From Acidobacteriota bacterium (GTDB lineage Bacteria > Acidobacteriota > Vicinamibacteria > Vicinamibacterales > SCN-69-37), in contig JAKALV010000186.1 in assembly GCA_021824055.1 (NCBI GenBank), forward strand, positions 1 to 6,495: a DNA stretch of 6,495 nucleotides, read 5' to 3'. Made by a program: the position numbers and the translations under genes. This document shows positions 1 to 5,778 of this stretch, piece after piece. Position 1 is the stretch's first letter, and the number at the start of each line of letters is the position of its first letter. Below the pieces are notes generated by a model. It was not told the DNA's origin and did not search any database. It saw only the letters and a list, made by a program, of their open reading frames with translations.

Positions 1-41
1 CCCGTGCAAGCGGAGAATCGGCCGCGAGGCCGAACCTATGA
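1..41 (+). CDS. C-terminal end of an upstream flagellar gene, probably fliO (partial)
   Basis: One reading frame enters from the left edge and ends at a TGA (39-41) that overlaps the fliP ATG in an ATGA arrangement. The visible residues are RASGESAARPNL, too few to identify a family. The call of FliO, a small membrane protein that helps assemble the FliP ring, rests only on the widespread fliO-fliP-fliQ-fliR gene order and on the stop/start overlap. Another frame is also open here, so this fragment is a positional inference. Confidence 0.4.
   Translation, partial: RASGESAARPNL
26..29 (+). promoter_or_regulatory. Ribosome binding site of fliP
   Basis: GAGG lies 8 bases before the ATG at 38. 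This spacing supports the chosen fliP start and also places the RBS inside the end of the upstream gene, in keeping with translational coupling. Confidence 0.55.
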
Positions 42-778
42 GCCGCATCCGCCTGCGGTGCCTGCTCACGCTGGCGCTGGTGCTGACGTCGCCGGCCACG
101 GCGCTCGCGCAGGCCCCGCAAACGCTCAGCATGAAGCTCGACGGCGTCGGCACCGTGTCCGCGCCGCTGCAAGTGGTGATCCTGATGACGCTGCTGGCGT
201 TTCTGCCGGCGATGCTCGTCATCATGACCTCGTTCACGCGCATCATCATCGTGTTCCACTTCCTGCGCCAGGCGCTGGGCACGCAGGAAATGCCCTCCAA
301 CCAGATGCTCGTCGGGCTTGCGCTGTTCCTGACGATGTTCATCATGGGACCGACCGTGGCGAAGATGAACGACGTCGCGATCCAGCCGGTGTTGAGCGGC
401 AAGATCGACGTCACGCAGGCGCTCGAGCGCGGCGCCCCGGCGCTGCGCGAGTTCATGCTCAAGCAGACGCGTCAAACGGATCTGGCGCTGTTCGTGGAAC
501 TGGCCAAGCGCCCGCGGCCAGCCTCGCCGAACGACCTGCCGATGACGATCGTCATTCCCGCGTTCGCCATCTCGGAACTCAAGACCGGCTTCCAGATGGG
601 CTTCTTTCTGTTCGTGCCGTTTTTGCTGATCGACCTGGTGGTGTCGACCACGCTGCTGTCGATGGGCATGCTGCAGATGCCGCCGGCGATGGTGTCGCTG
701 CCGTTCAAGGTGCTGCTGTTCGTCATGATCGACGGCTGGAACCTGCTGGTCGGCTCGCTGGTCCGGAGCTTCGTCTGA
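38..778 (+). CDS. fliP: Flagellar type III secretion export gate protein FliP
   Basis: FliP is an inner-membrane protein. In studied systems five copies build most of the FliP-FliQ-FliR export channel, through which rod, hook and filament subunits leave the cytoplasm. The 246-residue length is normal for the family. The N-terminus is a cleavable signal peptide, typical of FliP: RIRLR, a hydrophobic stretch, and a probable cut after TALAQA (residue 26). The family core is clear: a membrane segment near 45-63, then TSFTRIIIVFHFLRQALG (64-81), the NQM segment at 88-90, and FLTMFIMGP (97-105). The C-terminal half has FVPFLLIDLVVST (192-204), then MPPAMVSLPFKVLLFV (214-229) and DGWNLLVGSLVRSF (232-245). 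The start is supported by a well-spaced GAGG and by the signal peptide beginning immediately. fliQ starts 3 bases after the stop. The identification is secure. Confidence 0.97.
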   Translation: MSRIRLRCLLTLALVLTSPATALAQAPQTLSMKLDGVGTVSAPLQVVILMTLLAFLPAMLVIMTSFTRIIIVFHFLRQALGTQEMPSNQMLVGLALFLTMFIMGPTVAKMNDVAIQPVLSGKIDVTQALERGAPALREFMLKQTRQTDLALFVELAKRPRPASPNDLPMTIVIPAFAISELKTGFQMGFFLFVPFLLIDLVVSTTLLSMGMLQMPPAMVSLPFKVLLFVMIDGWNLLVGSLVRSFV

Positions 779-781
779 GCC

Positions 782-1051
782 ATGACGGAAGCCGTTGCCA
801 TCGGGGTCATGCGTCAGGCGGTGGAAACCGCCGTCATCGTCACCGCGCCGCTGCTGCTGGCGGGTCTGATCGCGGGCGTGCTCGTCAGTATTTTTCAAAC
901 GATCACGTCGATTCAGGACAACGTGCTGGCGTTCATTCCGCGCGCGGCCGCGATCTTCGTCGTGTTCGCGCTGACGTTCCCGTGGATGCTGCGCATCATC
1001 AGCGGTTTCGCGATCGGACTCATCCGACGCCTGCCGGAACTGGCCCGATGA
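782..1051 (+). CDS. fliQ: Flagellar type III secretion export gate protein FliQ
   Basis: FliQ is a small two-helix membrane protein. About four copies stack around the FliP-FliR core of the flagellar export gate as helical hairpins. At 89 residues it has the standard family length. A first hydrophobic helix (about 14-38) leads into the conserved turn VSIFQTITSIQDNVLAFIPR (35-54), which matches the FliQ pattern of a Gln-rich loop followed by Leu-x-Phe-(I/V)-Pro-basic. A second helix follows (about 55-80). Only 3 bases separate it from fliP and no strong Shine-Dalgarno is visible (a GGAG at 765-768 is rather distant), so translation probably depends on ribosomes finishing fliP. The stop overlaps the fliR start as ATGA. 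Confidence 0.96.
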   Translation: MTEAVAIGVMRQAVETAVIVTAPLLLAGLIAGVLVSIFQTITSIQDNVLAFIPRAAAIFVVFALTFPWMLRIISGFAIGLIRRLPELAR

Positions 1052-1800
1052 CCGACGCGTTCGCCCTCTTCGGCCTGCTGCTGGTGCGGCCGGGCATGGT
1101 GATCCTGACGGCGCCGTTCTTCGGCGCCGGGTTCGCGCCGCCGCAGGTGCGCGCCGGACTCGCGTTGCTGCTGGCGTTCACGCTGTCGTCGCTCGTGCCG
1201 ATGCCGCACGTCGCGACGGCCGCGGGGCTGACCGCGCTGCTGGGACGCGAGGCGGCGATCGGGCTGGCGCTCGGGCTGGCGATCCGGGCGCTGACGGCCG
1301 TGGCGGAATTCGCCGGTGAACTGGGCAGCTACCAGAGCGGCATGTCGGCCGGCGCGATGGTGGATCCGGTGAGCGGCGTGCGCAACACCGAGTTCGCCAC
1401 GATCTACACGAACCTCACGATCATCATCTGCTTCGCGACCAACGCCCATCATGCGTTCCTGCGCGCGCTCGTCGCCTCGTACCAGAGCGTGCCGATGGGC
1501 CTCGGCGGCCTGGATCCGGGCCTCGCCGGATCGGTGGCGCGCATGCTCGGGTTCGTGTTCGTCTACGGCATGCGGCTCGCCGCGCCGATGCTCGTCGTCA
1601 TGCTGCTCGTGGAAGTGGTGCTGGGGCTGATGACGAAGGTCGCGCCGTCGCTCAACATCATGGTGCTCGGCGCGCCGTTGCGCGTGCCGGTCGGACTGCT
1701 GCTGGTGGCCGTGACCACGACCACGCTCCCGTCGCTCCTGACGCACATGGTGCCGGCGGCGTTGCAGCTCGCGCTCGAGACCGCGCGCGCGTTCCGGTAA
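1048..1800 (+). CDS. fliR: Flagellar type III secretion export gate protein FliR
   Basis: FliR is the single-copy inner-membrane subunit that completes the FliP5-FliQ4-FliR1 export gate; structurally it resembles a FliP-FliQ fusion. The product has 250 residues, within the usual range. Hydrophobic helices run through most of the chain. Diagnostic segments are RPGMVILTAPFFG (14-26), FAGELGSYQSGMSAGAMVDP (88-107), FATNAHHAFLRAL (129-141) and MTKVAPSLNIMVLGAPLRV (195-213); the last matches the conserved family pattern containing AP-x-x-N. This frame stays open far upstream through fliP and fliQ, but that extension has no membrane-protein character. The start is therefore the ATG at 1048, which overlaps the fliQ stop by 4 bases and has a weak GGAA 8 bases before it. 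flhB follows 6 bases after the stop. Confidence 0.96.
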   Translation: MTDAFALFGLLLVRPGMVILTAPFFGAGFAPPQVRAGLALLLAFTLSSLVPMPHVATAAGLTALLGREAAIGLALGLAIRALTAVAEFAGELGSYQSGMSAGAMVDPVSGVRNTEFATIYTNLTIIICFATNAHHAFLRALVASYQSVPMGLGGLDPGLAGSVARMLGFVFVYGMRLAAPMLVVMLLVEVVLGLMTKVAPSLNIMVLGAPLRVPVGLLLVAVTTTTLPSLLTHMVPAALQLALETARAFR

Positions 1801-1806
1801 TCACCG

Positions 1807-2877
1807 ATGTCCGGCGGCGCCGACAAGACCGAGAAACCTTCAGCGAAACGGCTCAAAGAGGCCGGCGAACGCGGCCAGGTGGCGCGCAGCCGCGACCTGG
1901 CGGCCGCCGCGGCGCTCGTGGCCGGCACGCTGGCGATGGCCTGGCTCGGGCCGGGCGCGCTGCATGCGCTGACCGGTCGGCTGGCGGCGGGCCTGCGATT
2001 CATGGGCGACCACGCGCGGGCGGACCTGGCGTCGGGGACGCTGGCCACGCTCGTGCGCGCCGACGGCGTGCTGTTCGCGTTGACCGTCGCGCCGCTCGCG
2101 ATGGTTGCCGCGGGCATGGCGGTGGCCGCGCAGGTGGCGCAGCACGGCCTCGTGTTCGCCAAGGACGCGCTCGAGATCAAGTGGGACCGCCTGTCGCCCG
2201 GCAACGGCATCAAGCGGCTGGGCTGGACGCAGGCGGGGTTCGAGCTCGTGCGGTCGACGGTGGCCGTGACCGTCGTGGCGGTGCTGGGGTATCGCGCCGT
2301 CATCGCGTTGTTCGACGAGGCGCCGCGCCTGACCGGGATGGCGTCCTGGCAGGCGGCCGCGGCGGCCTGGGATCATCTGTGGGGACTTCTGTGGCGCGCG
2401 GGTCTCGCGATGGCCGCGCTCGGCCTCGTGGATTACGGCATGCAGCGGTACAAGCTCATGCAGCAGTTGAAGATGACGAAGCAGGAAGTGAAAGACGAAG
2501 CGAAGCTGTCGGAAGGCAATCCTGAAATCAAGAATCGCGTGCGCCGCATTCAGTTCGAGATGTCGCGCCGACGCATGCTCTCCGCGGTGAAGACCGCGTC
2601 GGTGGTGATCACCAACCCCACGCACTATGCCGTCGCGCTGGAATACAAGCGCGGCGCCATGGCCGCGCCGCGCGTGGTCGCCAAGGGCCAGGACGCGATG
2701 GCGCTCAAGATCCGCGCCGCCGCGCGCGACCACAGCGTGCCGATCATGGAGAACCCGCCGCTCGCGCGCGCGCTGCACGCCAACGCCGAGGTCGGCGACT
2801 ACATCCCGCCGGACCTGTTCGGCGCGGTGGCCGAAGTGCTGGCGTACCTCGTGCGCATCAAGCAGCTCATTCTCTGA
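1807..2877 (+). CDS. flhB: Flagellar type III secretion protein FlhB, self-cleaving specificity switch
   Basis: FlhB is an inner-membrane protein that wraps the FliPQR gate. It changes export from rod/hook to filament substrates after cutting itself in its cytoplasmic domain. The 356-residue product has the full architecture. The basic N-terminus KTEKPSAKRLKEAGERGQVA (7-26) is characteristic. Hydrophobic helices lie near 30-52, 87-110, 145-169 and 186-209. A charged linker (about 214-250, including KLMQQLKMTKQEVKDEAKL) leads to the cytoplasmic domain. The autocleavage tetrapeptide NPTH is intact at 270-273, with cleavage expected between Asn270 and Pro271. The domain continues through ALEYKRG, APRVVAKGQD and IMENPPLARALH to DLFGAVAEVLAYLVRIKQ, then stops without the long C-terminal tail of the Salmonella protein. 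The NPTH alone would also fit an injectisome SctU, but the neighbouring genes and an N-terminus typical of FlhB favour the flagellar role. No flhA follows within the window. Confidence 0.96.
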   Translation: MSGGADKTEKPSAKRLKEAGERGQVARSRDLAAAAALVAGTLAMAWLGPGALHALTGRLAAGLRFMGDHARADLASGTLATLVRADGVLFALTVAPLAMVAAGMAVAAQVAQHGLVFAKDALEIKWDRLSPGNGIKRLGWTQAGFELVRSTVAVTVVAVLGYRAVIALFDEAPRLTGMASWQAAAAAWDHLWGLLWRAGLAMAALGLVDYGMQRYKLMQQLKMTKQEVKDEAKLSEGNPEIKNRVRRIQFEMSRRRMLSAVKTASVVITNPTHYAVALEYKRGAMAAPRVVAKGQDAMALKIRAAARDHSVPIMENPPLARALHANAEVGDYIPPDLFGAVAEVLAYLVRIKQLIL

Positions 2878-2901
2878 GCGCGGTTAGAGGGGCAACTGGG
2901 A

Positions 2902-2907
2902 CATAAT
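2902..2907 (+). promoter_or_regulatory. Possible -10 promoter element ahead of the metal-efflux genes
   Basis: CATAAT matches the sigma-70 -10 consensus TATAAT at five of six bases, a notable AT-rich patch in very GC-rich DNA just after flhB. No good -35 box is visible 16-18 bases upstream, so either an activator is needed or the match is chance. Transcription from it would begin close to the TTG at 2914. This is a weak call. Confidence 0.2.
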
Positions 2908-2913
2908 GGCTTC

Positions 2914-3192
2914 TTGCGCAAGCGGCTCGCCGCGTGTCTGCTCGTGGTCTTCGCCGCGTTGGCGGTGGCCGATACGTTCGTCTGCCCCGACGGCTGCGAA
3001 TCAGCATCAGCCTCCGCCAGTTGCTGCCACGCCACGAGCGCATGCGTTTTCTGTACCGGTGGCGCGGTTCTGCGCACCGCGGCTGTGATGGTGCCGCGTC
3101 TGGCGCCGGCTTTGCCGGCCCCTGACGCCCCGATCGCCGCCCCGCTCCGGTCCTTGTCCGACGTTCCCGATCATCCCCCACGCGTCGCGTAG
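2914..3192 (+). CDS. Small cysteine-rich exported protein upstream of the metal-efflux genes, function unknown
   Basis: I do not recognise a family. The 92-residue product starts with a basic MRKR and a hydrophobic run to about residue 19, which reads as a signal peptide or membrane anchor. A short Cys-rich core follows: Cys24-x3-Cys28, Cys37-Cys38-His39 and Cys44-x2-Cys47, with a low-complexity Ser-Ala run (30-36) between the first two groups. The remaining C-terminus is Ala/Pro-rich with no clear domain. The clustered thiols after an export signal, directly upstream of an efflux operon, suggest periplasmic metal binding. In Cupriavidus a small exported protein, CzcI, sits at the equivalent place, but I see no His-rich tail here and claim no homology. 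The start codon is TTG and is uncertain: a GAGGGG at 2887-2892 is too far away for it, and an ATG at 2906 is in another frame. The leader-like N-terminus and the pattern of Cys residues favour this frame as real. Confidence 0.6.
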   Translation: MRKRLAACLLVVFAALAVADTFVCPDGCESASASASCCHATSACVFCTGGAVLRTAAVMVPRLAPALPAPDAPIAAPLRSLSDVPDHPPRVA

Positions 3193-3226
3193 CCGGATTC
3201 ACCCGCTTCAATCAACCAAAAAGAGA

Positions 3227-3249
3227 CCCCGTCGCGCCGAGCGGCGGGG
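3227..3249. other. GC-rich 9-bp stem-loop between the Cys-rich gene and czcC-like gene
   Basis: CCCCGTCGC (3227-3235) pairs with GCGGCGGGG (3241-3249) across a 5-base loop, giving 9 pairs with one G-U wobble in the + strand RNA. On the + strand no clean U run follows; the bases after it are only mildly T-rich at 3259-3265. On the - strand the stem would be followed by TCTCTTTTTGG, which looks more like an intrinsic terminator, yet no - strand gene is credible here. It could be a partial terminator or attenuator that lowers read-through into the efflux genes, an RNA-stability element, or chance in GC-rich DNA. Confidence 0.45.
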
Positions 3250-3270
3250 AACGCGCCGTTTCGTTGTCAC

Positions 3271-3275
3271 GGAGG
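3271..3275 (+). promoter_or_regulatory. Ribosome binding site that decides the czcC-like start
   Basis: A full GGAGG lies 8 bases before the GTG at 3284, an ideal distance. An in-frame TTG at 3278 is only 2 bases away from it and is therefore an unlikely start. Confidence 0.75.
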
Positions 3276-3283
3276 TCTTGATC

Positions 3284-4597
3284 GTGTGCAGATCCATTTG
3301 TCGCTTGCTGTTGTTCGCCGGTGCCGGCATCACCATCGTCGGCACGAACCTGGAGGCGCAAGCGGTGCCGCCGCCGTCTCCGGCGGCGCCGCTGAGCATC
3401 ACGCTTGATGCGGCCCTGGCGGCGGCGCTCGCGGAGAACCCGCTTGTGGACGCCGCCCGCGCGCGCGTGACGGCCAGCGCGGGCAGTCAGCGCACCGCGG
3501 CGGCGCTACCCAATCCGGTCGGCACGTATTGGTCGGAGGGTCACGAGATCTCGGCCTATGCCACGTTGCCGGTCGAGCCGTTTCTGCAACGTTCCTCCAG
3601 AATCGCCCGCGCCAGTGCCGACGCGCGAGCTGCGGCGGCCGATATGGCCGGCACGGAGCGGGACGTCGCGGTGCGGACGGCGCAGGCGTTCTATCGCGCG
3701 GCCCTCGCGCAGGCCGCCCGTGATGCCATGCGCGAAAACCGCGCCGCCGCGCAGCAGCTGGTGGAGTACCTCCGCGCGCGTGTCTCCGAAGGCGCGAGCC
3801 CGGAGGGTGACGTGATTCGCGCCGAGGTCGAGCGCGATCGCGCCGACGCGGACATGACGATGGCCGACGTTGAATGGCTCCGCGCACAAGCCGCACTGTG
3901 CCAGTGGCTCGGCGCGAACGCTCCGCCGCCCGGCGCGCTGCGCGTGGCGTTGCCCGACGCCGCCCAGTTCGGCGCGCCGCCGACACCATTCGCGGACTTC
4001 GCCGCGCACGCGCTCGCTCAGCGGCCGGAACTGATCGGCGCCCGCGCCAGGGCCGATGCCGCCGCCAGCGCCATCGATGTGGAGCACGCGCTCGCGGTCC
4101 GCCAGCTTGGTGCGTCGTTCGGCCTCAAGCGCGTCGCCGGCGACACCGTGGTCGTCGCCGGCTTGAGCATGACGATTCCGCTGTTCGACAGAAACCGCGG
4201 CGAGATCGAACGCGCCACGGGCGAGCGCCTCGCTGCGACCGCGGAAGTGCGGTGGCTCGAACGCAGCGTTTCCAGCGAGGTGGACGCGGCATATCAATCC
4301 GCCGTGCGCCTCGCGGCCAAGGTCGCCGCGCTGGAGCCGGCCTTCGTTCGTCGAGCCGAAGAGTCGCGACAGATTGCGCTGGGCGCGTACCGGGAGGGGG
4401 CGGCGTCGTTGCTGCAGGTGCTTGACGCATCGCGCGCGCTCGCCGACGCCCGGCTGATCGTGGCCCGCATGCTCGCCGCTGCGGGCGAGAGCCGCTTTGC
4501 ACTCGGCATCGCCGCCGGGTACGACCCGCGGGTGGCCGCGCGACTCGGACCAGCCGCGGCGCCGGCGGGCCCGGCGCACGACGGAGGTGTGCGATGA
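3284..4597 (+). CDS. Outer-membrane channel of a heavy-metal efflux pump (TolC family, CzcC/CusC-like)
   Basis: This is the outer-membrane factor of a tripartite RND metal exporter. Family members form trimeric barrels and long periplasmic tunnels through which cations leave the cell. From the GTG start it has 437 residues, normal for CzcC-type proteins. The N-terminus is a signal peptide (CRSICRLLLFAGAGI) with a probable cut after EAQA (residue 27). No Cys sits at a lipobox, so it is probably not a lipoprotein, unlike CusC. Two repeats of the outer-membrane efflux fold are visible. The first opens at SITLDAALAAALAENP (38-53) and includes LPNPV (75-79). The second carries PLFDRNRGEIERA (299-311), a hallmark of the metal-efflux branch, and YREGAASLLQVLDASRALAD (369-388). 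Long Ala/Arg/Glu-rich stretches between them fit the coiled-coil tunnel helices. Its stop overlaps the next start as ATGA. The metal cannot be told from this subunit. Confidence 0.9.
   Translation: MCRSICRLLLFAGAGITIVGTNLEAQAVPPPSPAAPLSITLDAALAAALAENPLVDAARARVTASAGSQRTAAALPNPVGTYWSEGHEISAYATLPVEPFLQRSSRIARASADARAAAADMAGTERDVAVRTAQAFYRAALAQAARDAMRENRAAAQQLVEYLRARVSEGASPEGDVIRAEVERDRADADMTMADVEWLRAQAALCQWLGANAPPPGALRVALPDAAQFGAPPTPFADFAAHALAQRPELIGARARADAAASAIDVEHALAVRQLGASFGLKRVAGDTVVVAGLSMTIPLFDRNRGEIERATGERLAATAEVRWLERSVSSEVDAAYQSAVRLAAKVAALEPAFVRRAEESRQIALGAYREGAASLLQVLDASRALADARLIVARMLAAAGESRFALGIAAGYDPRVAARLGPAAAPAGPAHDGGVR
4583..4587 (+). promoter_or_regulatory. Ribosome binding site of the czcB-like gene
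   Basis: GGAGG sits 6 bases before the ATG at 4594, inside the end of the czcC-like gene. With the ATGA overlap it supports this start and coupled translation. Confidence 0.65.
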
Positions 4598-5763
4598 CTC
4601 GGTGGTTCGTTCTTCTGGTCTTGACGATGGCGGCTGGCTGCGGCCGGGCGGTGCCGCCGGAAGACACCGAGGCGGTTTCGGCCGGCACACCGGCCGACGT
4701 GACGTTGACCGCCGAGCAGATTGCGCACGGTGGCGTGCAGTGGTCCGTGGTGTCAGCAACGCCCGTCGCTGACTTTGTCGAGTTGCCGGGGCGGCTCGTG
4801 CCCGATGACGATCATGCCGCGCGCCTCACGACCTCCGTCCGCGGCCGCGTGGTGTCGGTGCGCGCCAATCCCGGCGATGCCGTGTCCCGCGGGCAGGTGC
4901 TGGTCGTCCTGCAGAGTGAAGACGCGTCGGATCGGAAGGCCGGCCTGGCTCGCGCGAAAGCCGAGCTGACCGAGCGGGAAGCCGTGCGGCGATACGCCCG
5001 CGCGGTCCGGGAACGCGCCGAACGCCTGCTCGCGCTGAAGGCCGCGGCCGCGCAGGATGTCGAACGCGCGCGCACGGACGAAGCCGCTGCCGAAGCCGGC
5101 GTCGCGCAGAGTCGGGCGTCCGTGGATCAGGCGCGGGCTTCGCTGGCCACCCTGGAGGTCGATGACGCAACGGGGCAGATTCACCTGACGTCGCCGATCC
5201 GCGGTCTGGTGGTTGCGCGCGAGATCGTCGTCGGCGCGGTCGTCGAGGCGGGCGCGCCCGCGCTCGTCGTGATGGATCCCGCCCACCTCTGGCTGGAGTT
5301 TGGCGTGTCCGACAACGTGGCGCGCGGGCTCGTGCCGGGGCAGCACGTATCGTTTGTGGCCGCGGGCGATCGGGATGTGGACGCGCGCATCTTGCGCGTG
5401 AGCGGCGTCGTCGATCCCGTGACGCGCCTGATCACGGTGCGCGCCGCGGTGGACAATTCCACCAGGCGGCTGCGGCCGGAGACGTTCGTCACCGTGCGTG
5501 TCGAAACGGCGCCGCGGCGGCCCGGTATTGCGGTGCCGCAGGACGCCGTGCAGTTGCTGGACGAGCGGCCCGTCGTCTTCGTGGCCCGGCCGGATGGCAA
5601 GGGCGGCGCCACATTCGTGCGCCGCGACGTCAGGACGGGCACGACCGCCGCCGGCCGCACGCACATCGTCGGCGGGCTGAAGGCCGGCGATGTGGTCGTG
5701 ACGGGTGGGGCGTTTGCCGTCAAGTCGCAGTTCGCGCGCGGCAAGATGCCGGCGGGCGAGTAA
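4594..5763 (+). CDS. Periplasmic adaptor of a heavy-metal efflux pump (membrane fusion protein, CzcB/CusB-like)
   Basis: The adaptor links the inner-membrane RND pump to the outer-membrane channel. The product has 389 residues. The N-terminus (WFVLLVLTMAAGC) is a signal sequence with a probable lipoprotein cysteine at residue 16; Ala at -3 makes this a slightly atypical lipobox. The first half of the lipoyl-like domain is VRGRVVSVRANPGDAVSRGQVL (82-103), with the NPGD turn typical of the family. An Ala/Arg/Glu-rich helical hairpin follows (about 112-187). The second lipoyl half is HLTSPIRGLVVAREIVVGAVVEAG (197-220). The beta-barrel starts near LWLEFGVSD (232-240), and the membrane-proximal domain holds PQDAVQLLDERPVVFV (315-330) and ends GDVVVTGGAFAVKSQF (365-380), matching the family ending. 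There is no His-rich insert and no Met cluster of the kind CusB uses to bind Cu/Ag, which mildly favours a divalent cation such as Zn, Co, Ni or Cd. The RND gene follows after 15 bases. Confidence 0.92.
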   Translation: MTRWFVLLVLTMAAGCGRAVPPEDTEAVSAGTPADVTLTAEQIAHGGVQWSVVSATPVADFVELPGRLVPDDDHAARLTTSVRGRVVSVRANPGDAVSRGQVLVVLQSEDASDRKAGLARAKAELTEREAVRRYARAVRERAERLLALKAAAAQDVERARTDEAAAEAGVAQSRASVDQARASLATLEVDDATGQIHLTSPIRGLVVAREIVVGAVVEAGAPALVVMDPAHLWLEFGVSDNVARGLVPGQHVSFVAAGDRDVDARILRVSGVVDPVTRLITVRAAVDNSTRRLRPETFVTVRVETAPRRPGIAVPQDAVQLLDERPVVFVARPDGKGGATFVRRDVRTGTTAAGRTHIVGGLKAGDVVVTGGAFAVKSQFARGKMPAGE

Positions 5764-5778
5764 GGCGGGTGCGCGCCC

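Larger units (their letters stand above)
3193..3283 (+). other. Spacer and untranslated leader between the Cys-rich gene and czcC-like gene
   Basis: This 91-base stretch holds no gene. It contains an A-rich patch (about 3214-3226), a GC-rich hairpin (3227-3249) and, at its end, the czcC-like ribosome binding site. I see no convincing promoter boxes in it. Confidence 0.6.

Noticed and set aside
4..1047. Long + strand frame continuous with fliR, which would give a 598-residue fusion
   Set aside because: The part before 1048 overlaps fliP and fliQ in another frame, is rich in Arg/Ala/His/Gly with no membrane segments, and only lacks stops because the DNA is GC-rich. The real protein begins at 1048.
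913..1746. Long - strand open frame opposite fliQ/fliR
   Set aside because: The translation is dominated by Arg, His, Gln and Glu with no recognisable domain, as expected of the antisense of a GC-rich hydrophobic gene.
1840..2778. Long - strand open frame opposite flhB
   Set aside because: Arg/His-rich shadow of a securely identified gene, with no family features.
2906..3088. 60-residue frame starting at ATG 2906 with an upstream GAGGGG
   Set aside because: Despite the better start signals, the product is Pro/Ser/Arg-rich without a signal peptide or the Cys pattern, so it looks like an off-frame reading of the Cys-rich gene. The conflict is kept as a finding.
2799..3211. Overlapping - strand open frames across the flhB end and the Cys-rich gene
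   Set aside because: No recognisable motifs or start signals, and they overlap a secure gene at one end.
3506..4759. 417-codon - strand open frame opposite the czcC-like gene
   Set aside because: It is long only because stops are rare at this GC content. The + strand frame has a signal peptide, family motifs and an RBS, while this one has low-complexity Arg/Ala/Gly sequence.
4753..5664. 303-codon - strand open frame opposite the czcB-like gene
   Set aside because: Same reasoning: Arg/His/Gly-rich, no domains, fully covered by a clear adaptor gene.
5764..5776. Short near-palindrome GGGTGCGCGCCC before the czcA-like start
   Set aside because: Only a few pairs with essentially no loop, and common by chance in GC-rich DNA.
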